From Euryarchaeota archaeon UBA125 (GTDB taxonomy: Archaea; Thermoplasmatota; Poseidoniia; Poseidoniales; Thalassarchaeaceae), in NCBI GenBank assembly GCA_002502625.1, contig DAPV01000079.1, positions 8,472-39,630 of the forward strand: 31,159 bases of DNA, read 5' to 3'. The notes below the pieces were generated by a model. That model was given only the letters and a program-made list of their open reading frames with translations, was not told the origin of the DNA and searched no databases. Positions 1 through 8,185 of the stretch are shown here, piece by piece; position 1 is the stretch's first letter; each line of letters begins with the position of its first letter. A program made the position numbers and the translations under genes.

Positions 1-387
1 TTCTTCTTCGAATTCCTCTTCTTCGGGCTCGGATAGAACATCCTTTTCTTGCGAATCGTCAGATTCCTCTTCGTCGCCATCATCCTCGCTGAAGGCGTTT
101 GACGGGGGGGCTGTCACCGGAGGTCCACTGGAGGGCGGCCCTCTAGGTGGTCCTGAACTAGGTGGTCCAGCAGATGGAGGTCCCTTTGGAGGGCCAGCAG
201 AAGGAGGTCCCTTTGGTGGTCCTGAACTAGGAGGTCCAGAAGATGGGGGTCCCCGAGGGGGTCCTGAACTTGGCGGACCAGAAGGAGGGCCACTTTCTCC
301 GGCCCCACTTTCCTCTTCGTCTGGTACTTTTGTGGGCCTAGAGGTCGGCGGCCCTCTTGGAGGTCCTTTAGAAGGGCCGGGTGACAT
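1..387 (-). CDS. Gly-Pro-Pro repeat, acidic protein (3' end off window)
   Basis: The minus strand is open from an ATG at 387 to the left edge, giving 129 residues with no stop. Residues 8-14 and 33-90 carry about 15 GPP triplets, mostly in SSGPP, SAGPP, RGPP and KGPP units. Residues 101-129 are strongly acidic (runs of E and D). No other in-frame ATG lies between this start and the upstream stop at 496-498. Such low-complexity Pro-rich and acidic stretches are usually disordered, and the large surface protein at 11798 has a related GPVAGPSGP repeat in its cytoplasmic tail. The product cannot be named because the rest of the gene is missing; it may be a disordered leader in front of a folded domain. 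The gene is divergent from the one at 498. Confidence 0.6.
   Translation of the reverse strand, partial: MSPGPSKGPPRGPPTSRPTKVPDEEESGAGESGPPSGPPSSGPPRGPPSSGPPSSGPPKGPPSAGPPKGPPSAGPPSSGPPRGPPSSGPPVTAPPSNAFSEDDGDEEESDDSQEKDVLSEPEEEEFEEE
118..291 (-). repeat. In-frame GPP-coding tandem repeat
   Basis: Tandem array encoding SSGPP, SAGPP, RGPP and KGPP units. The basic unit is 15 nt (SSGPP) or 27 nt (SSGPP plus RGPP or KGPP). Copies differ at third codon positions, so the repeat is kept at protein level and is not a recent DNA duplication. Confidence 0.65.
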
Positions 388-497
388 GGCCTTCGATACA
401 GGGTTCGGATAATGAAACTGCCCCGAGTAATCATGTATGTATTGAATCAATGTCTTTCTTCCAGCATACTCAAATTCGATGAGTTTCTGGGTGAATC

Positions 498-1385
498 ATG
501 GCTGACGATCCGGTTGAAGCTGAATTGGTCGGCGACAAATCTTTGCAAAGACATAGTTCCATATCTGAAAAGATAGCTAAACTGTATCCGATTGGTCGAA
601 AGCCAGATTCTACTAAGTCACAATTATTACGTGCAGTATGGATGTCTACAATCATGATAACCATTCCATTTGTAGCGGCAATGCCTTTGTTGAATCCTGA
701 GCCTGAAATGGAAGTTGAAGATTGGTATGCTGAATGGACAACACAGTCTTGGTCTACCGAGGTAGGGCAGACAATTTCAAGCGGGTCTCGTGTCGAAGCG
801 ATGGTGACAGTAGATCAAGGTGGTCTAATCGGAGCGAACTATTCTGTTGAGATGCAGGGTGGAAGTTTTGCAGGGTTAGATTGTGAACCTAAGTGGTTAG
901 TTGAGGTCCGTTCCCCTGATCCAGTAAATTACTCCGATGGTAGTAATAGCACCTCATGGTCGGGTCAAGACTGGGAGGGTAGTGATTCAGTAATTATTGA
1001 TACTCCTGTACCAGAGATTGAAGCTACGTCTAGCGATGAACTCCAAGAAACAATTTTCCTGTTACGAAGTGATACACAGGTATGGATGCATGGAAAAGGT
1101 GAGTGGCTTCTTTCTGTAACAAATCAAGGTAGCGAAGGTACTTTGGGGAATTGTGGGGGTCAACAAGTAACTTTTCAAATTAATTTGACAGTAACGAATT
1201 GGCGAGAACCTAGATTTGCAGATGGTGATTTTAATTTTACAACATCTACTGTAGGAGGCGGAACTCCTATTGGCACATATGTCACTCTTGGTGGAGCAGT
1301 ACCTCTTCTTTTGATTGCGACAGTCGTATCTTTAGGACTTAGAAAATTAGATGTTGATGGTGAACAAATTACTGAATCAGAGTAG
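498..1385 (+). CDS. Two-helix membrane protein with extracellular beta-rich domain
   Basis: Protein of 295 residues, family not recognised. A polar N-terminal segment of about 45 residues precedes a hydrophobic helix near 47-66 (IMITIPFVAAMPLL). Residues about 70-250 form a polar domain with several N-x-S/T sequons and Cys residues spread along it, and a second helix lies near 258-281, followed by a short acidic tail. The most likely topology puts the central domain outside the cell between two anchors. A GGTGA sequence sits a few bases before the ATG and acts as a plausible ribosome binding site. The hydrolase-like gene at 1410 follows 24 nt later on the same strand, so the two may be cotranscribed. 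Function unknown. Confidence 0.75.
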   Translation: MADDPVEAELVGDKSLQRHSSISEKIAKLYPIGRKPDSTKSQLLRAVWMSTIMITIPFVAAMPLLNPEPEMEVEDWYAEWTTQSWSTEVGQTISSGSRVEAMVTVDQGGLIGANYSVEMQGGSFAGLDCEPKWLVEVRSPDPVNYSDGSNSTSWSGQDWEGSDSVIIDTPVPEIEATSSDELQETIFLLRSDTQVWMHGKGEWLLSVTNQGSEGTLGNCGGQQVTFQINLTVTNWREPRFADGDFNFTTSTVGGGTPIGTYVTLGGAVPLLLIATVVSLGLRKLDVDGEQITESE

Positions 1386-1409
1386 TAGACTAATTAATTA
1401 TCATAGGAA

Positions 1410-1973
1410 ATGATGTACATGGATGTTTTTACGCACTTTATCATTGGCGCAAGCATTGGTGAAATAGCTCCTAAAGATATCAAGAATAGACACGCAATTG
1501 GAGCAGGTTTCGCTATTCTTCCAGACATTACCAATGTGATATTCGTCCATCCATATCTTGGATGGTTAGCTGGACATACAATTCCATTTGCTGTTTCTCA
1601 AGATTTCATAAATCACCCTGAGATTCTTCAGCACTGGACGTATCAAATTTGGTTATTTTCTCATGGCTTTATTTTTTGGTCTCTTTTTGTTTTACCATTT
1701 TGGAATAAACATCGTGCTGCTCCTCTTGCTATTATCGCATACCTTTCACATATTTTGATGGATCTACCCTCGCATACTGGAGTTTATGGTCTCCAACCAT
1801 TCTTTCCGTTCCCATTTATTTTCGATGGTTGGTTTGATGCATGGTTATGGGGGCCGATTGAAATTTTACTCAGTGTAGTTGCTTTCACAATCCTCTTCGC
1901 TATTGTGAGACAAACTAGAATATATTGGGTTTGGGAATCAGAGAAATCTATTGAGCAAGAATCATTTGTTTGA
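1410..1973 (+). CDS. YdjM-like membrane-bound metal-dependent hydrolase
   Basis: Protein of 187 residues resembling the YdjM/DUF457 (PF04307) group of predicted inner-membrane metal-dependent hydrolases. What is seen: an early MDVFTHFIIGASIGE segment with a His, an LPDITN motif near residue 38, SHGFIFW near 84, and HILMDLPSH near 114-122, all in or next to hydrophobic segments. The His and Asp residues in these motifs are the expected metal ligands of the family. The substrate is unknown. Three start codons lie close together (ATGATG at 1410 and ATG at 1419); the last gives the more typical MDVFTHF start. The 3' end overlaps the convergent gene at 1962 by 12 nt. Confidence 0.65.
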   Translation: MMYMDVFTHFIIGASIGEIAPKDIKNRHAIGAGFAILPDITNVIFVHPYLGWLAGHTIPFAVSQDFINHPEILQHWTYQIWLFSHGFIFWSLFVLPFWNKHRAAPLAIIAYLSHILMDLPSHTGVYGLQPFFPFPFIFDGWFDAWLWGPIEILLSVVAFTILFAIVRQTRIYWVWESEKSIEQESFV

Positions 1974-2672
1974 TTCTTCAAGTGCTCTTTGTGTTGCTTC
2001 TTCTCCATGTCCAAATTTAATCAAACCATGGAGGAATGAACCAATCCATTCACCCATTCCAAAATCTTGAGTCGTATCAGTTTTTGATATTCCATATGTG
2101 TGTGAGTTGACTCCCCACCCTCCACTTTTTGTTTCTCTTGCTAATAAATGTGGGATTAATGTCTTGTGTTGGACTCGATTGAGTGTATTGATTAGTTCTT
2201 CTTTATTTTGTGGAGTATCCCATTCTTCATAATTTGAAATCCATTCAATTTCTGAACTAATTAGTCCAATAATATGGAATTGTCGGATTCTTGGGACTAA
2301 CTTAGACCAAATCGCAGTAAAGTTTTCTTCCGAAGAAGAAAGAATCAGTGCATTCAATGTCCCTTCTAGTTCAGCAAATGTCAGTGCTGCTGACCAGGAT
2401 GCAATCTCATCATCATTTGAGATTAATGTAGGTCCAGCTGTAATTAACCATCTTGCACCATTGAGAAGTTCTCTCCAGTCGAAAATACCTCGATTTATCT
2501 CACAATTATTTTTATTTTGAAATTCATTTATCGGACAATCATTCCCATCTCTGTGAATCCACCAAACATCATTCCCTAATTGCTCCATTTTTCGTGCTAA
2601 TTGGCCCACTGGTCCGTCCCAACCATTGGTTTCGGGTGCAAATGCTACAATCCGGCCCATTGGACGAGTCAT
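1962..2672 (-). CDS. Degenerate PfkB-family (KDG kinase-like) protein
   Basis: Protein of 236 residues that looks like a shortened ribokinase/PfkB fold. Residues 20-44 (GPVGQLARKMEQLGNDVWW onward) resemble the GG.x.NVAxALARLG..V..V.R.G.D region. FDWRELLNGARWLITAG at 64-80 resembles the segment found in 2-keto-3-deoxygluconate kinases. Residues 203-233 resemble the family's C-terminal signature, but the catalytic GAGD is GMGE at 205-208, and the chain is about 70 residues shorter than usual. Loss of the catalytic Asp suggests no kinase activity, or altered chemistry. It is the last gene after fhs and pelA, 34 nt beyond pelA. A second in-frame ATG at residue 5 is an alternative start. The family call rests on motif resemblance only. 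Confidence 0.5.
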   Translation of the reverse strand: MTRPMGRIVAFAPETNGWDGPVGQLARKMEQLGNDVWWIHRDGNDCPINEFQNKNNCEINRGIFDWRELLNGARWLITAGPTLISNDDEIASWSAALTFAELEGTLNALILSSSEENFTAIWSKLVPRIRQFHIIGLISSEIEWISNYEEWDTPQNKEELINTLNRVQHKTLIPHLLARETKSGGWGVNSHTYGISKTDTTQDFGMGEWIGSFLHGLIKFGHGEEATQRALEESNK

Positions 2673-2706
2673 GGTGTTGGCAGGTGGTGCAAGTGAATAT
2701 CTTTGT

Positions 2707-3765
2707 TCATTCTAATTTCCATCTCAATAAAGCTATGACCCCACCAAATCCAAGTAATTGAGCACCTGCATCATGATCTTTGGAGGATTGCTCAACTTCT
2801 CCTCCGGATGAAAGAACTAGTTCTGAAATTGCAGACCATGTTCTATCAACACATAATTGATTTTCATCACGTAGTAAATCTGCAATAATGATAAGAGTCT
2901 CAATGGCACCCTGTTCTGCAGCATCAAGAATTTCTAGAGCACCATACGCAACAGCGCCTCCGGTTCCAACTCTAGAAAGAGCTTCTTCGATTATTCTCGT
3001 TTGTCTTACAATAGTATGTTCTCCAAGTATATCATCTGCTAATCCTTCTCTCAATACTTCGTTAGCAGCAGCTCTGCCTCCAATACTTGTAGACACTGTT
3101 CGAATAGTTTCTTTGCATCCCTCATTTTTCAAATCATTAGCAAACCGTTCTCTAGCACTCCCTGGGCCACAAAGTAATAGTGGCATCCCTGGTCGAACAA
3201 CTAGCAAAGTTTCCTTTGCAGTTTGTTCGAAGAAAGAATCTCTAGTAGATGCACTATCTCCTTCTCGTTTTCCACCCCCTCTTAGATTGAATTGAGCACC
3301 GTCTTTGAGTCCATTTGGAGTGACTTCAAAGAGTTGTATTTCATCAGTTTCAACAACAATTAGTAGTACCTTAGCTTTAGCACCAACATCTGCTGATTTC
3401 TTCAGTAATTCTCTATCTTCTATTGGAATTATTTCATTCCAAGTAAGTTGAATTTCAGAATGCATTTCGATAGAATGAGTATGGTGTTTTCCTTGATCTA
3501 TCGGTGCTTCAACAATAATGCCAGAGGCTCTTAGTGAATCACTAAATGAATGGTATTCACTCTGTTCTATCCGAAGAACGATCCACATGGTCTTTCTTTC
3601 TGTTTCTTTAGCTCTTCCTTCGTGATTTACTGTAGTTGAATCTCTCCGATGACCTAACATTCCAATTTGAATCCCTTTACGACAAACTTGTGCTAAAACC
3701 CAAAGATCATCAAGATCATCAACTCTAATTCTACAACTTGAATCAGAGATTTGTAGAATTTTCAT
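2707..3765 (-). CDS. pelA: Pelota (mRNA surveillance and ribosome rescue factor)
   Basis: Protein of 352 residues, the usual length for archaeal Pelota (aPelota/Dom34). It binds the empty A site of stalled ribosomes and, with ABCE1, splits them. The N-terminal Sm-like domain is clear (residues 1-130, with GRAKETERKTMWIVLRIE). The central domain (about 131-260) lacks the GGQ motif of the related release factor aRF1, as expected. The C-terminal domain (about 261-352) contains GTGGAVAYGALEILDAAEQGA and a VDRTWSAISELV stretch. It starts 9 nt after the fhs stop. GGAG at 3771-3774, directly after the fhs stop codon, lies 5 nt before the ATG and supports this start and coupling with fhs. Confidence 0.93.
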   Translation of the reverse strand: MKILQISDSSCRIRVDDLDDLWVLAQVCRKGIQIGMLGHRRDSTTVNHEGRAKETERKTMWIVLRIEQSEYHSFSDSLRASGIIVEAPIDQGKHHTHSIEMHSEIQLTWNEIIPIEDRELLKKSADVGAKAKVLLIVVETDEIQLFEVTPNGLKDGAQFNLRGGGKREGDSASTRDSFFEQTAKETLLVVRPGMPLLLCGPGSARERFANDLKNEGCKETIRTVSTSIGGRAAANEVLREGLADDILGEHTIVRQTRIIEEALSRVGTGGAVAYGALEILDAAEQGAIETLIIIADLLRDENQLCVDRTWSAISELVLSSGGEVEQSSKDHDAGAQLLGFGGVIALLRWKLE

Positions 3766-3774
3766 ATTTTCTCC

Positions 3775-5481
3775 TTAACTAAATATTCCAGTTAGATTTC
3801 CATCTTTATCCATATCCATACCTTCAGCAGCGGGTATTTTTGGTAATCCAGGCATTGTCATCATGTCTCCACATACTGCAACAATAAATCCTGCTCCAGC
3901 ATTTAGTCGAAATTCTCTCACAGGGAGTGTGAAATCCGTGGGGGCGCCATATTGAGCAGGATCATGACTGAATGAATATTGTGTCTTTGCCATGCAGACT
4001 GGTAAATTCCCATATCCCCATTCATTGATTTTATCCAATTGTTTTTTCGCACGTGGTTTGATTGAAATCCCTGAAGCTCCATAAATTGATTTTGCAATAT
4101 TTTCGATTTTTTCAATTACTGGTGCATTTCCTTCAAATAATGGATTAAATGGTCTTCCAGCAGCCATGTGTCTCTGAACTGCCTTTGAAACAGCATTTGC
4201 TAATTCTACTGCCCCCTCTCCTCCTTTGGAATGCCCTTCATAGAGGGCGACATCAGCAGCACCAGCATCTTTGGCAATTTCCATTATTGCTGATATTTCT
4301 CCATCTGAATCTGTAGGGAATCTATTGATTGAAACAATTACATCCGGACCAAAACGCGACATATTTTCAATATGCCTAGATAGATTTGCAGATGCTCCGT
4401 GTCTAACCATTTCTACATTCTCTTCATCAAGTGCATCTTTTCCATTAGGTAGGCCAACCATGCCTAAACCGTGCATCTTCATACTTCGGACAGTGACGTT
4501 AACTACTATACAATCTGGAGCTAAACCGGATGCATTTGTTTTGATATGAAGTGCCTTTTCTGCTCCAAGATCTGCTCCAAAACCAGCCTCTGTGACTACG
4601 ATATCATGGATAGATAATGCAAGTCTATCTGCTATAATACTTGAATTACCATGAGCAATATTTGCAAACGGCCCAGCGTGAATAAATGCTGGTGTCCCTT
4701 CTGTTGTTTGAACTAAATTTGGTAGAAAGGCAGTCCTCAATAGTAATGCCATTGTTCCGGCGGCTCCTACGTCTTCTGCTTTTACCGGCTTTCCATCTTT
4801 AGTCGATCCAATGACAATGTTTCCTAATCTCTTTCTAAGATCTTCATAGTCTGTAGCTAATGCTAGTATGGCCATTACTTCACTTGCTGCAGTAATATCG
4901 AATCGCTCTTCACGCGCTACTCCGTTTCCTGGGCCTCCAAGCCCTATTGCAGCGCCCCTCAATGTTCTATCATTCATGTCTATTACTCTGGGCCAAAGAA
5001 GTCTTGAAGAATCGATTTCTAGTTTGTTTCCATGGTGCAAATGATTGTCTAGAATTGCACTGCACAGATTATGAGCAGAAGTTACTGCATGTAAGTCTCC
5101 TGTAAAATGGAGGTTGATATCTTCCATAGGCAGAACTTGGACATGTCCTCCTCCTGCTGCTCCTCCCTTTATTCCAAAAACTGGTCCCATAGACGGTTCT
5201 CTAATTACACATGCTGAATTCTTACCTATTTTGTTCAGCCCCATACTTAATCCAATGGTGGTAACTGTTTTTCCTTCACCATATCTTGTTGGATTTACAC
5301 TAGTAACTAGAACCAATGAACCTCTAGGCCTATCCAATCTTGAACGAATCGCTGGCCATGTTACTTTGGCCATATGGCGCCCAAAAGGAATTAGTTCTTC
5401 CACTCCTATCCCCATCTTCCATGCTATCTCCTCAATTGGGGCGAGTTCTATCGAACGAGAGATGTCTAAATCGGACTCCAT
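3775..5481 (-). CDS. fhs: Formate-tetrahydrofolate ligase
   Basis: Protein of 568 residues (family about 555-560). It makes 10-formyltetrahydrofolate from formate, THF and ATP, in the cytoplasm, for purine synthesis and C1 metabolism. Seen in the sequence: the ATP-binding TRYGEGKTVTTIGLSMGL near residue 66, the family signature GIKGGAAGGGHVQVLPMED (usually GGGYAQV), FTGDLHAVTSAHNL, the segment VNVTVRSMKMHG where bacterial enzymes have VATVRALKMHG, and the C-terminal GFIVAVCGDMMTMPGLP. It is the first gene of the fhs-pelA-PfkB-like cluster and is divergent from the aroE-like gene across 73 nt. Confidence 0.96.
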   Translation of the reverse strand: MESDLDISRSIELAPIEEIAWKMGIGVEELIPFGRHMAKVTWPAIRSRLDRPRGSLVLVTSVNPTRYGEGKTVTTIGLSMGLNKIGKNSACVIREPSMGPVFGIKGGAAGGGHVQVLPMEDINLHFTGDLHAVTSAHNLCSAILDNHLHHGNKLEIDSSRLLWPRVIDMNDRTLRGAAIGLGGPGNGVAREERFDITAASEVMAILALATDYEDLRKRLGNIVIGSTKDGKPVKAEDVGAAGTMALLLRTAFLPNLVQTTEGTPAFIHAGPFANIAHGNSSIIADRLALSIHDIVVTEAGFGADLGAEKALHIKTNASGLAPDCIVVNVTVRSMKMHGLGMVGLPNGKDALDEENVEMVRHGASANLSRHIENMSRFGPDVIVSINRFPTDSDGEISAIMEIAKDAGAADVALYEGHSKGGEGAVELANAVSKAVQRHMAAGRPFNPLFEGNAPVIEKIENIAKSIYGASGISIKPRAKKQLDKINEWGYGNLPVCMAKTQYSFSHDPAQYGAPTDFTLPVREFRLNAGAGFIVAVCGDMMTMPGLPKIPAAEGMDMDKDGNLTGIFS

Positions 5482-5554
5482 CCTGTCTCGCCCGATCTTC
5501 GTGGATTTGAACCTTAAGCGTCATCACCATACGTTCAGGCTCTTTGGAGGGTAC

Positions 5555-6550
5555 ATGGGGGGGCGCCGAGAGGTTCACTGCATCGTTGCAGGTTCACCTG
5601 TTTTTCACTCATTAACTCCAGTTCTTTCTATATTGGTTGATTTTCATTTGAATCAAAATGGTCATAGATCAATAATTGGTACGTCTCGTTATGAAACGAA
5701 GGATCTTTCTGAGTTATTGGGTCAGATAGTTTTAGGGGGTAACTTGGGCACTAAGAAACCGACTAATAGAATCTTAGATTTAGCTCAGAGTGCAACTCAA
5801 GACATCACTTCTTTCCCTGAAGGGTGGGGTGTTAATGCCTTAGATTTAGATGAATATCCCGAAGTTGAATCTCCTTATGGGGACTCTCCATTGGTATGGG
5901 TCTCTTTGACAACTCCGTTGAAACACGGACTATCATCTCGTTCAGGAGTAATTTCATCAGATAGAAGTCTAGAGATTGCATCAACGAATCAAGTTCGTTG
6001 GGATGGCCATCATTTAGTCACAGGTAGTACAGATGGATTAGGGGTAGTTTTAGTTGCTCGTTCCTTTGGTTTATTTTCACATTCTACCCCTCCATTGTTG
6101 ATACTGAGAGGAGGGGGAGCTGCCGCTCGATCTGTCGCCGAAGCATGGGCAAAGGCAGGTGGAGGGATATATTGTGTTACAGGGCGTCGCCCTCTAGATG
6201 AAAGAGGCCCTTGGGCATCGGCATTACTTTCATCTTTAGATGGCAGTAATCTCTCGTCAAAATTATACATTGATTTTGACTCGGGCTTAGATGGTAACCA
6301 TGATCACCCTTCACCCATTCAGGTAGACATTCAATTATCACCCTCGTACAGCAATTTAGGTTCAATTTATCCGGTTCAAGGTTCTACTGGAACTCTTCAC
6401 TTAGATGGGAGGTGGATGTTAGCAGCGCAACATCTGATTGCTTGGGCTATTTTTATCGAACCTACAAGACGTAAACATCTTCCAAGTTTGCCTTTACTGC
6501 TGTACAGATTAAATGATGTAGAACATAATATGGCTATCAATGAATCATAA
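5555..6550 (+). CDS. aroE: Shikimate dehydrogenase-like protein
   Basis: Protein of 331 residues (AroE is usually 270-290) from an ATG at 5555. The frame stays open back to 5114, but that part lies antisense to fhs, and GGAGG at 5546-5550 sits 4 nt before this ATG. AroE reduces 3-dehydroshikimate to shikimate with NADPH in aromatic amino-acid synthesis. Family residues are present: the substrate-binding GSPVFHSLTP (13-22), the catalytic Lys in TTPLKH (K123), ASTNQV (142-147), the catalytic Asp in GSTDGLG (D160), and a Gly-rich nucleotide loop LRGGGAAARSV (184-194). The cofactor loop and following TGRRP differ from the usual GAGGAARAV and NRT, and an insert lies near 70-110. The call is probably right, but this is a divergent member and a quinate or other substrate cannot be excluded. 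Confidence 0.7.
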   Translation: MGGRREVHCIVAGSPVFHSLTPVLSILVDFHLNQNGHRSIIGTSRYETKDLSELLGQIVLGGNLGTKKPTNRILDLAQSATQDITSFPEGWGVNALDLDEYPEVESPYGDSPLVWVSLTTPLKHGLSSRSGVISSDRSLEIASTNQVRWDGHHLVTGSTDGLGVVLVARSFGLFSHSTPPLLILRGGGAAARSVAEAWAKAGGGIYCVTGRRPLDERGPWASALLSSLDGSNLSSKLYIDFDSGLDGNHDHPSPIQVDIQLSPSYSNLGSIYPVQGSTGTLHLDGRWMLAAQHLIAWAIFIEPTRRKHLPSLPLLLYRLNDVEHNMAINES

Positions 6551-8098
6551 TGGAATATTTCCGTGTTTTCTAGGTGGTTGCCAGACTCTCTTGGAAATCA
6601 GAGGACTCAAAGCCCGAATTAGTTTTAATCTAGTTTCTTTTGGTTCAATAACGTCATCTAACCATCCATTTCTTGCAGCAACATATGGATCTCCAAACTT
6701 TCGACGATATTCACCTACTAATTCTACGTGAGTAGCAGATGGATCTACAGCATCTTTCAATTCCCTCCTATGAATGATATTTACCGCTCCTTCTGCACCC
6801 ATGACTGCTAACTCTCCTGAAGGCCATGCAACATTATAATCGGACTCAAGATGTTTGCATGACATGGCCAAATATGCTCCTCCATATGCTTTCCGAGTAA
6901 TGATCGTAAGTTGGGGGACAGTTGCTTCAGCATATGCATACAATAATTTAGCCCCATGTCGAATAATTCCTCCCCATTCTTGTACAGTTCCAGGAAGGAA
7001 ACCGGGGACATCTACGAAAGACAATAACGGTATATTGAAACAATCACAGGTTCGAATAAATCGAGCGGCTTTTACAGATGCATCAATATCGAGACATCCT
7101 GCCAGAACTTTAGGTTGATTTGCTATTATTCCTATGGGGTTCCCTCCCAATCTGGCAAATCCAATCACAATATTTTCGGCATATTGGGGTTGTAATTCTA
7201 AAAATTCATTATCGTCTACTATGATTTCAACAATTTTCTTCATGTCATAGGGTCGATTTGAATCATCAGGAACAATGTTTGTTAATGTATCACATATCCT
7301 ATTTTCTGGATCAGAAGTATGTAGTACAGGGGGCAAAGCGTCACAATGATCTGGGAAAAATGACAAAATTTCCGCGACTATATCCATTGCATCATCTTCG
7401 TCTGTAGCAACTAAACTCGCAATTCCTGAACGACTTGCATGCATTTCTGCTCCACCAAGATCTCTTGATGACATTCCTTCTTCGGCTACTTCTGGCGTTT
7501 CAAGTGGACTTGAAAGGAAGAATTCTCCATGTTCCTCACCTATGATTACAAAATCAGCAATAGCAGCAGCAAGTGCCGATGCACCTACTACTGGCCCCAT
7601 AACTAACGAAATCATTGGAATTCTTCCTGAGCATGAAATGAGTCGATCCATTAATTCACCAGTAGCTCCCAAGGCTGTCACGCCTTCGTGAGCTCTTTGC
7701 CCACCTCCATCCCAGATACCTACTAATGGAAGGCGAGATTTGAGTGCCATTTCTACAATTTTTACAATTTTTTGAGCATGCATCTCGCCCATTGAACCTC
7801 CAAAGACAGAAAAATCTTGAGAAAAACACAAGACTCTTCTTCCTTCTATGGTAGCACTTCCGGCCATAACTCCATCTCCAAGGATGGAATTCCTATCCAT
7901 ACCATGTTCCGTCTCTCTACTTTTCACATAGGCATCTATCTCAACAAAACTGCCTCCGTCAACAAGGGAATCAATTCGCTCTCTAGCAGTTTTTCTACCA
8001 GATTTCCGAATTGCGTCAATCTTCGATTGCCCTCCTCCTCTTCTTGATTCCTCTTTGAGGCTGGCCAATTCTTCTATTGGGTCAATCCTCGACGCCAT
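6545..8098 (-). CDS. pccB: Acyl-CoA carboxylase carboxyltransferase (propionyl-CoA type beta) subunit
   Basis: Protein of 517 residues, full length for the PccB/AccD5 family (about 510-530). It transfers carboxyl from carboxybiotin to acetyl-CoA or propionyl-CoA. Crotonase-like N and C halves are visible. The N half has SQDFSVFGGSMGEMHAQKI, IWDGGGQRAHEGV and VMGPVVGASA. The C half has FVDVPGFLPGTVQEWGGI, TRKAYGGAYLAMSCKHL and AVMGAEGAVNI. The residue that separates acetyl- from propionyl-CoA preference was not assigned. No biotin carboxylase or biotin carrier gene is in the window, so the partners must lie elsewhere. It follows gatD on the same strand after 87 nt and overlaps the convergent aroE-like gene by 6 nt. 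Confidence 0.92.
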   Translation of the reverse strand: MASRIDPIEELASLKEESRRGGGQSKIDAIRKSGRKTARERIDSLVDGGSFVEIDAYVKSRETEHGMDRNSILGDGVMAGSATIEGRRVLCFSQDFSVFGGSMGEMHAQKIVKIVEMALKSRLPLVGIWDGGGQRAHEGVTALGATGELMDRLISCSGRIPMISLVMGPVVGASALAAAIADFVIIGEEHGEFFLSSPLETPEVAEEGMSSRDLGGAEMHASRSGIASLVATDEDDAMDIVAEILSFFPDHCDALPPVLHTSDPENRICDTLTNIVPDDSNRPYDMKKIVEIIVDDNEFLELQPQYAENIVIGFARLGGNPIGIIANQPKVLAGCLDIDASVKAARFIRTCDCFNIPLLSFVDVPGFLPGTVQEWGGIIRHGAKLLYAYAEATVPQLTIITRKAYGGAYLAMSCKHLESDYNVAWPSGELAVMGAEGAVNIIHRRELKDAVDPSATHVELVGEYRRKFGDPYVAARNGWLDDVIEPKETRLKLIRALSPLISKRVWQPPRKHGNIPL

Positions 8099-8145
8099 TA
8101 TCCGTTGAAATGCATCGATAGTTCATCATCAAAACTATTCGAATG

Positions 8146-8174
8146 AATTAAATTTTTCAATTAGAAATTTAATT
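8146..8174. promoter_or_regulatory. AT-rich 10-bp inverted repeat between gatD and pccB
   Basis: AATTAAATTT at 8146-8155 and its exact reverse complement at 8165-8174, with a 9-nt spacer, lie between gatD and pccB. A CCAATTGG palindrome follows at 8177-8184. Read on the minus strand the right arm lies about 50-75 nt upstream of the pccB ATG and contains TATA-like AAATTTAAT. It could hold the pccB promoter or the gatD terminator; nothing in the sequence decides between them, and AT-rich DNA forms such repeats easily. Confidence 0.35.
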
Positions 8175-8185
8175 TTCCAATTGGA

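Noticed and set aside
118..291. Regular repeats that could suggest a CRISPR or other DNA array
   Set aside because: Units are in frame, differ at third codon positions and have no unique spacers, so they are protein-coding repeats.
114..434. Minus-strand 106-residue frame rich in Leu, Asp and His
   Set aside because: It is a shifted frame of the GPP-coding repeat. The GPP frame stays open to the window edge and has the coherent composition.
2888..3295. Plus-strand 135-residue frame inside pelA
   Set aside because: It is antisense to Pelota, with composition explained by the complementary codons and no ribosome binding site.
5114..5554. N-terminal extension of the aroE-like frame
   Set aside because: It lies antisense to the well-supported fhs gene and upstream of a good ribosome binding site and ATG, and it shows no AroE similarity.
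8123..8129. ATGATGA on the minus strand, matching a C box of C/D guide RNAs
   Set aside because: No D box (CTGA) or C'/D' pair lies at suitable spacing, and the site is in the pccB upstream region.
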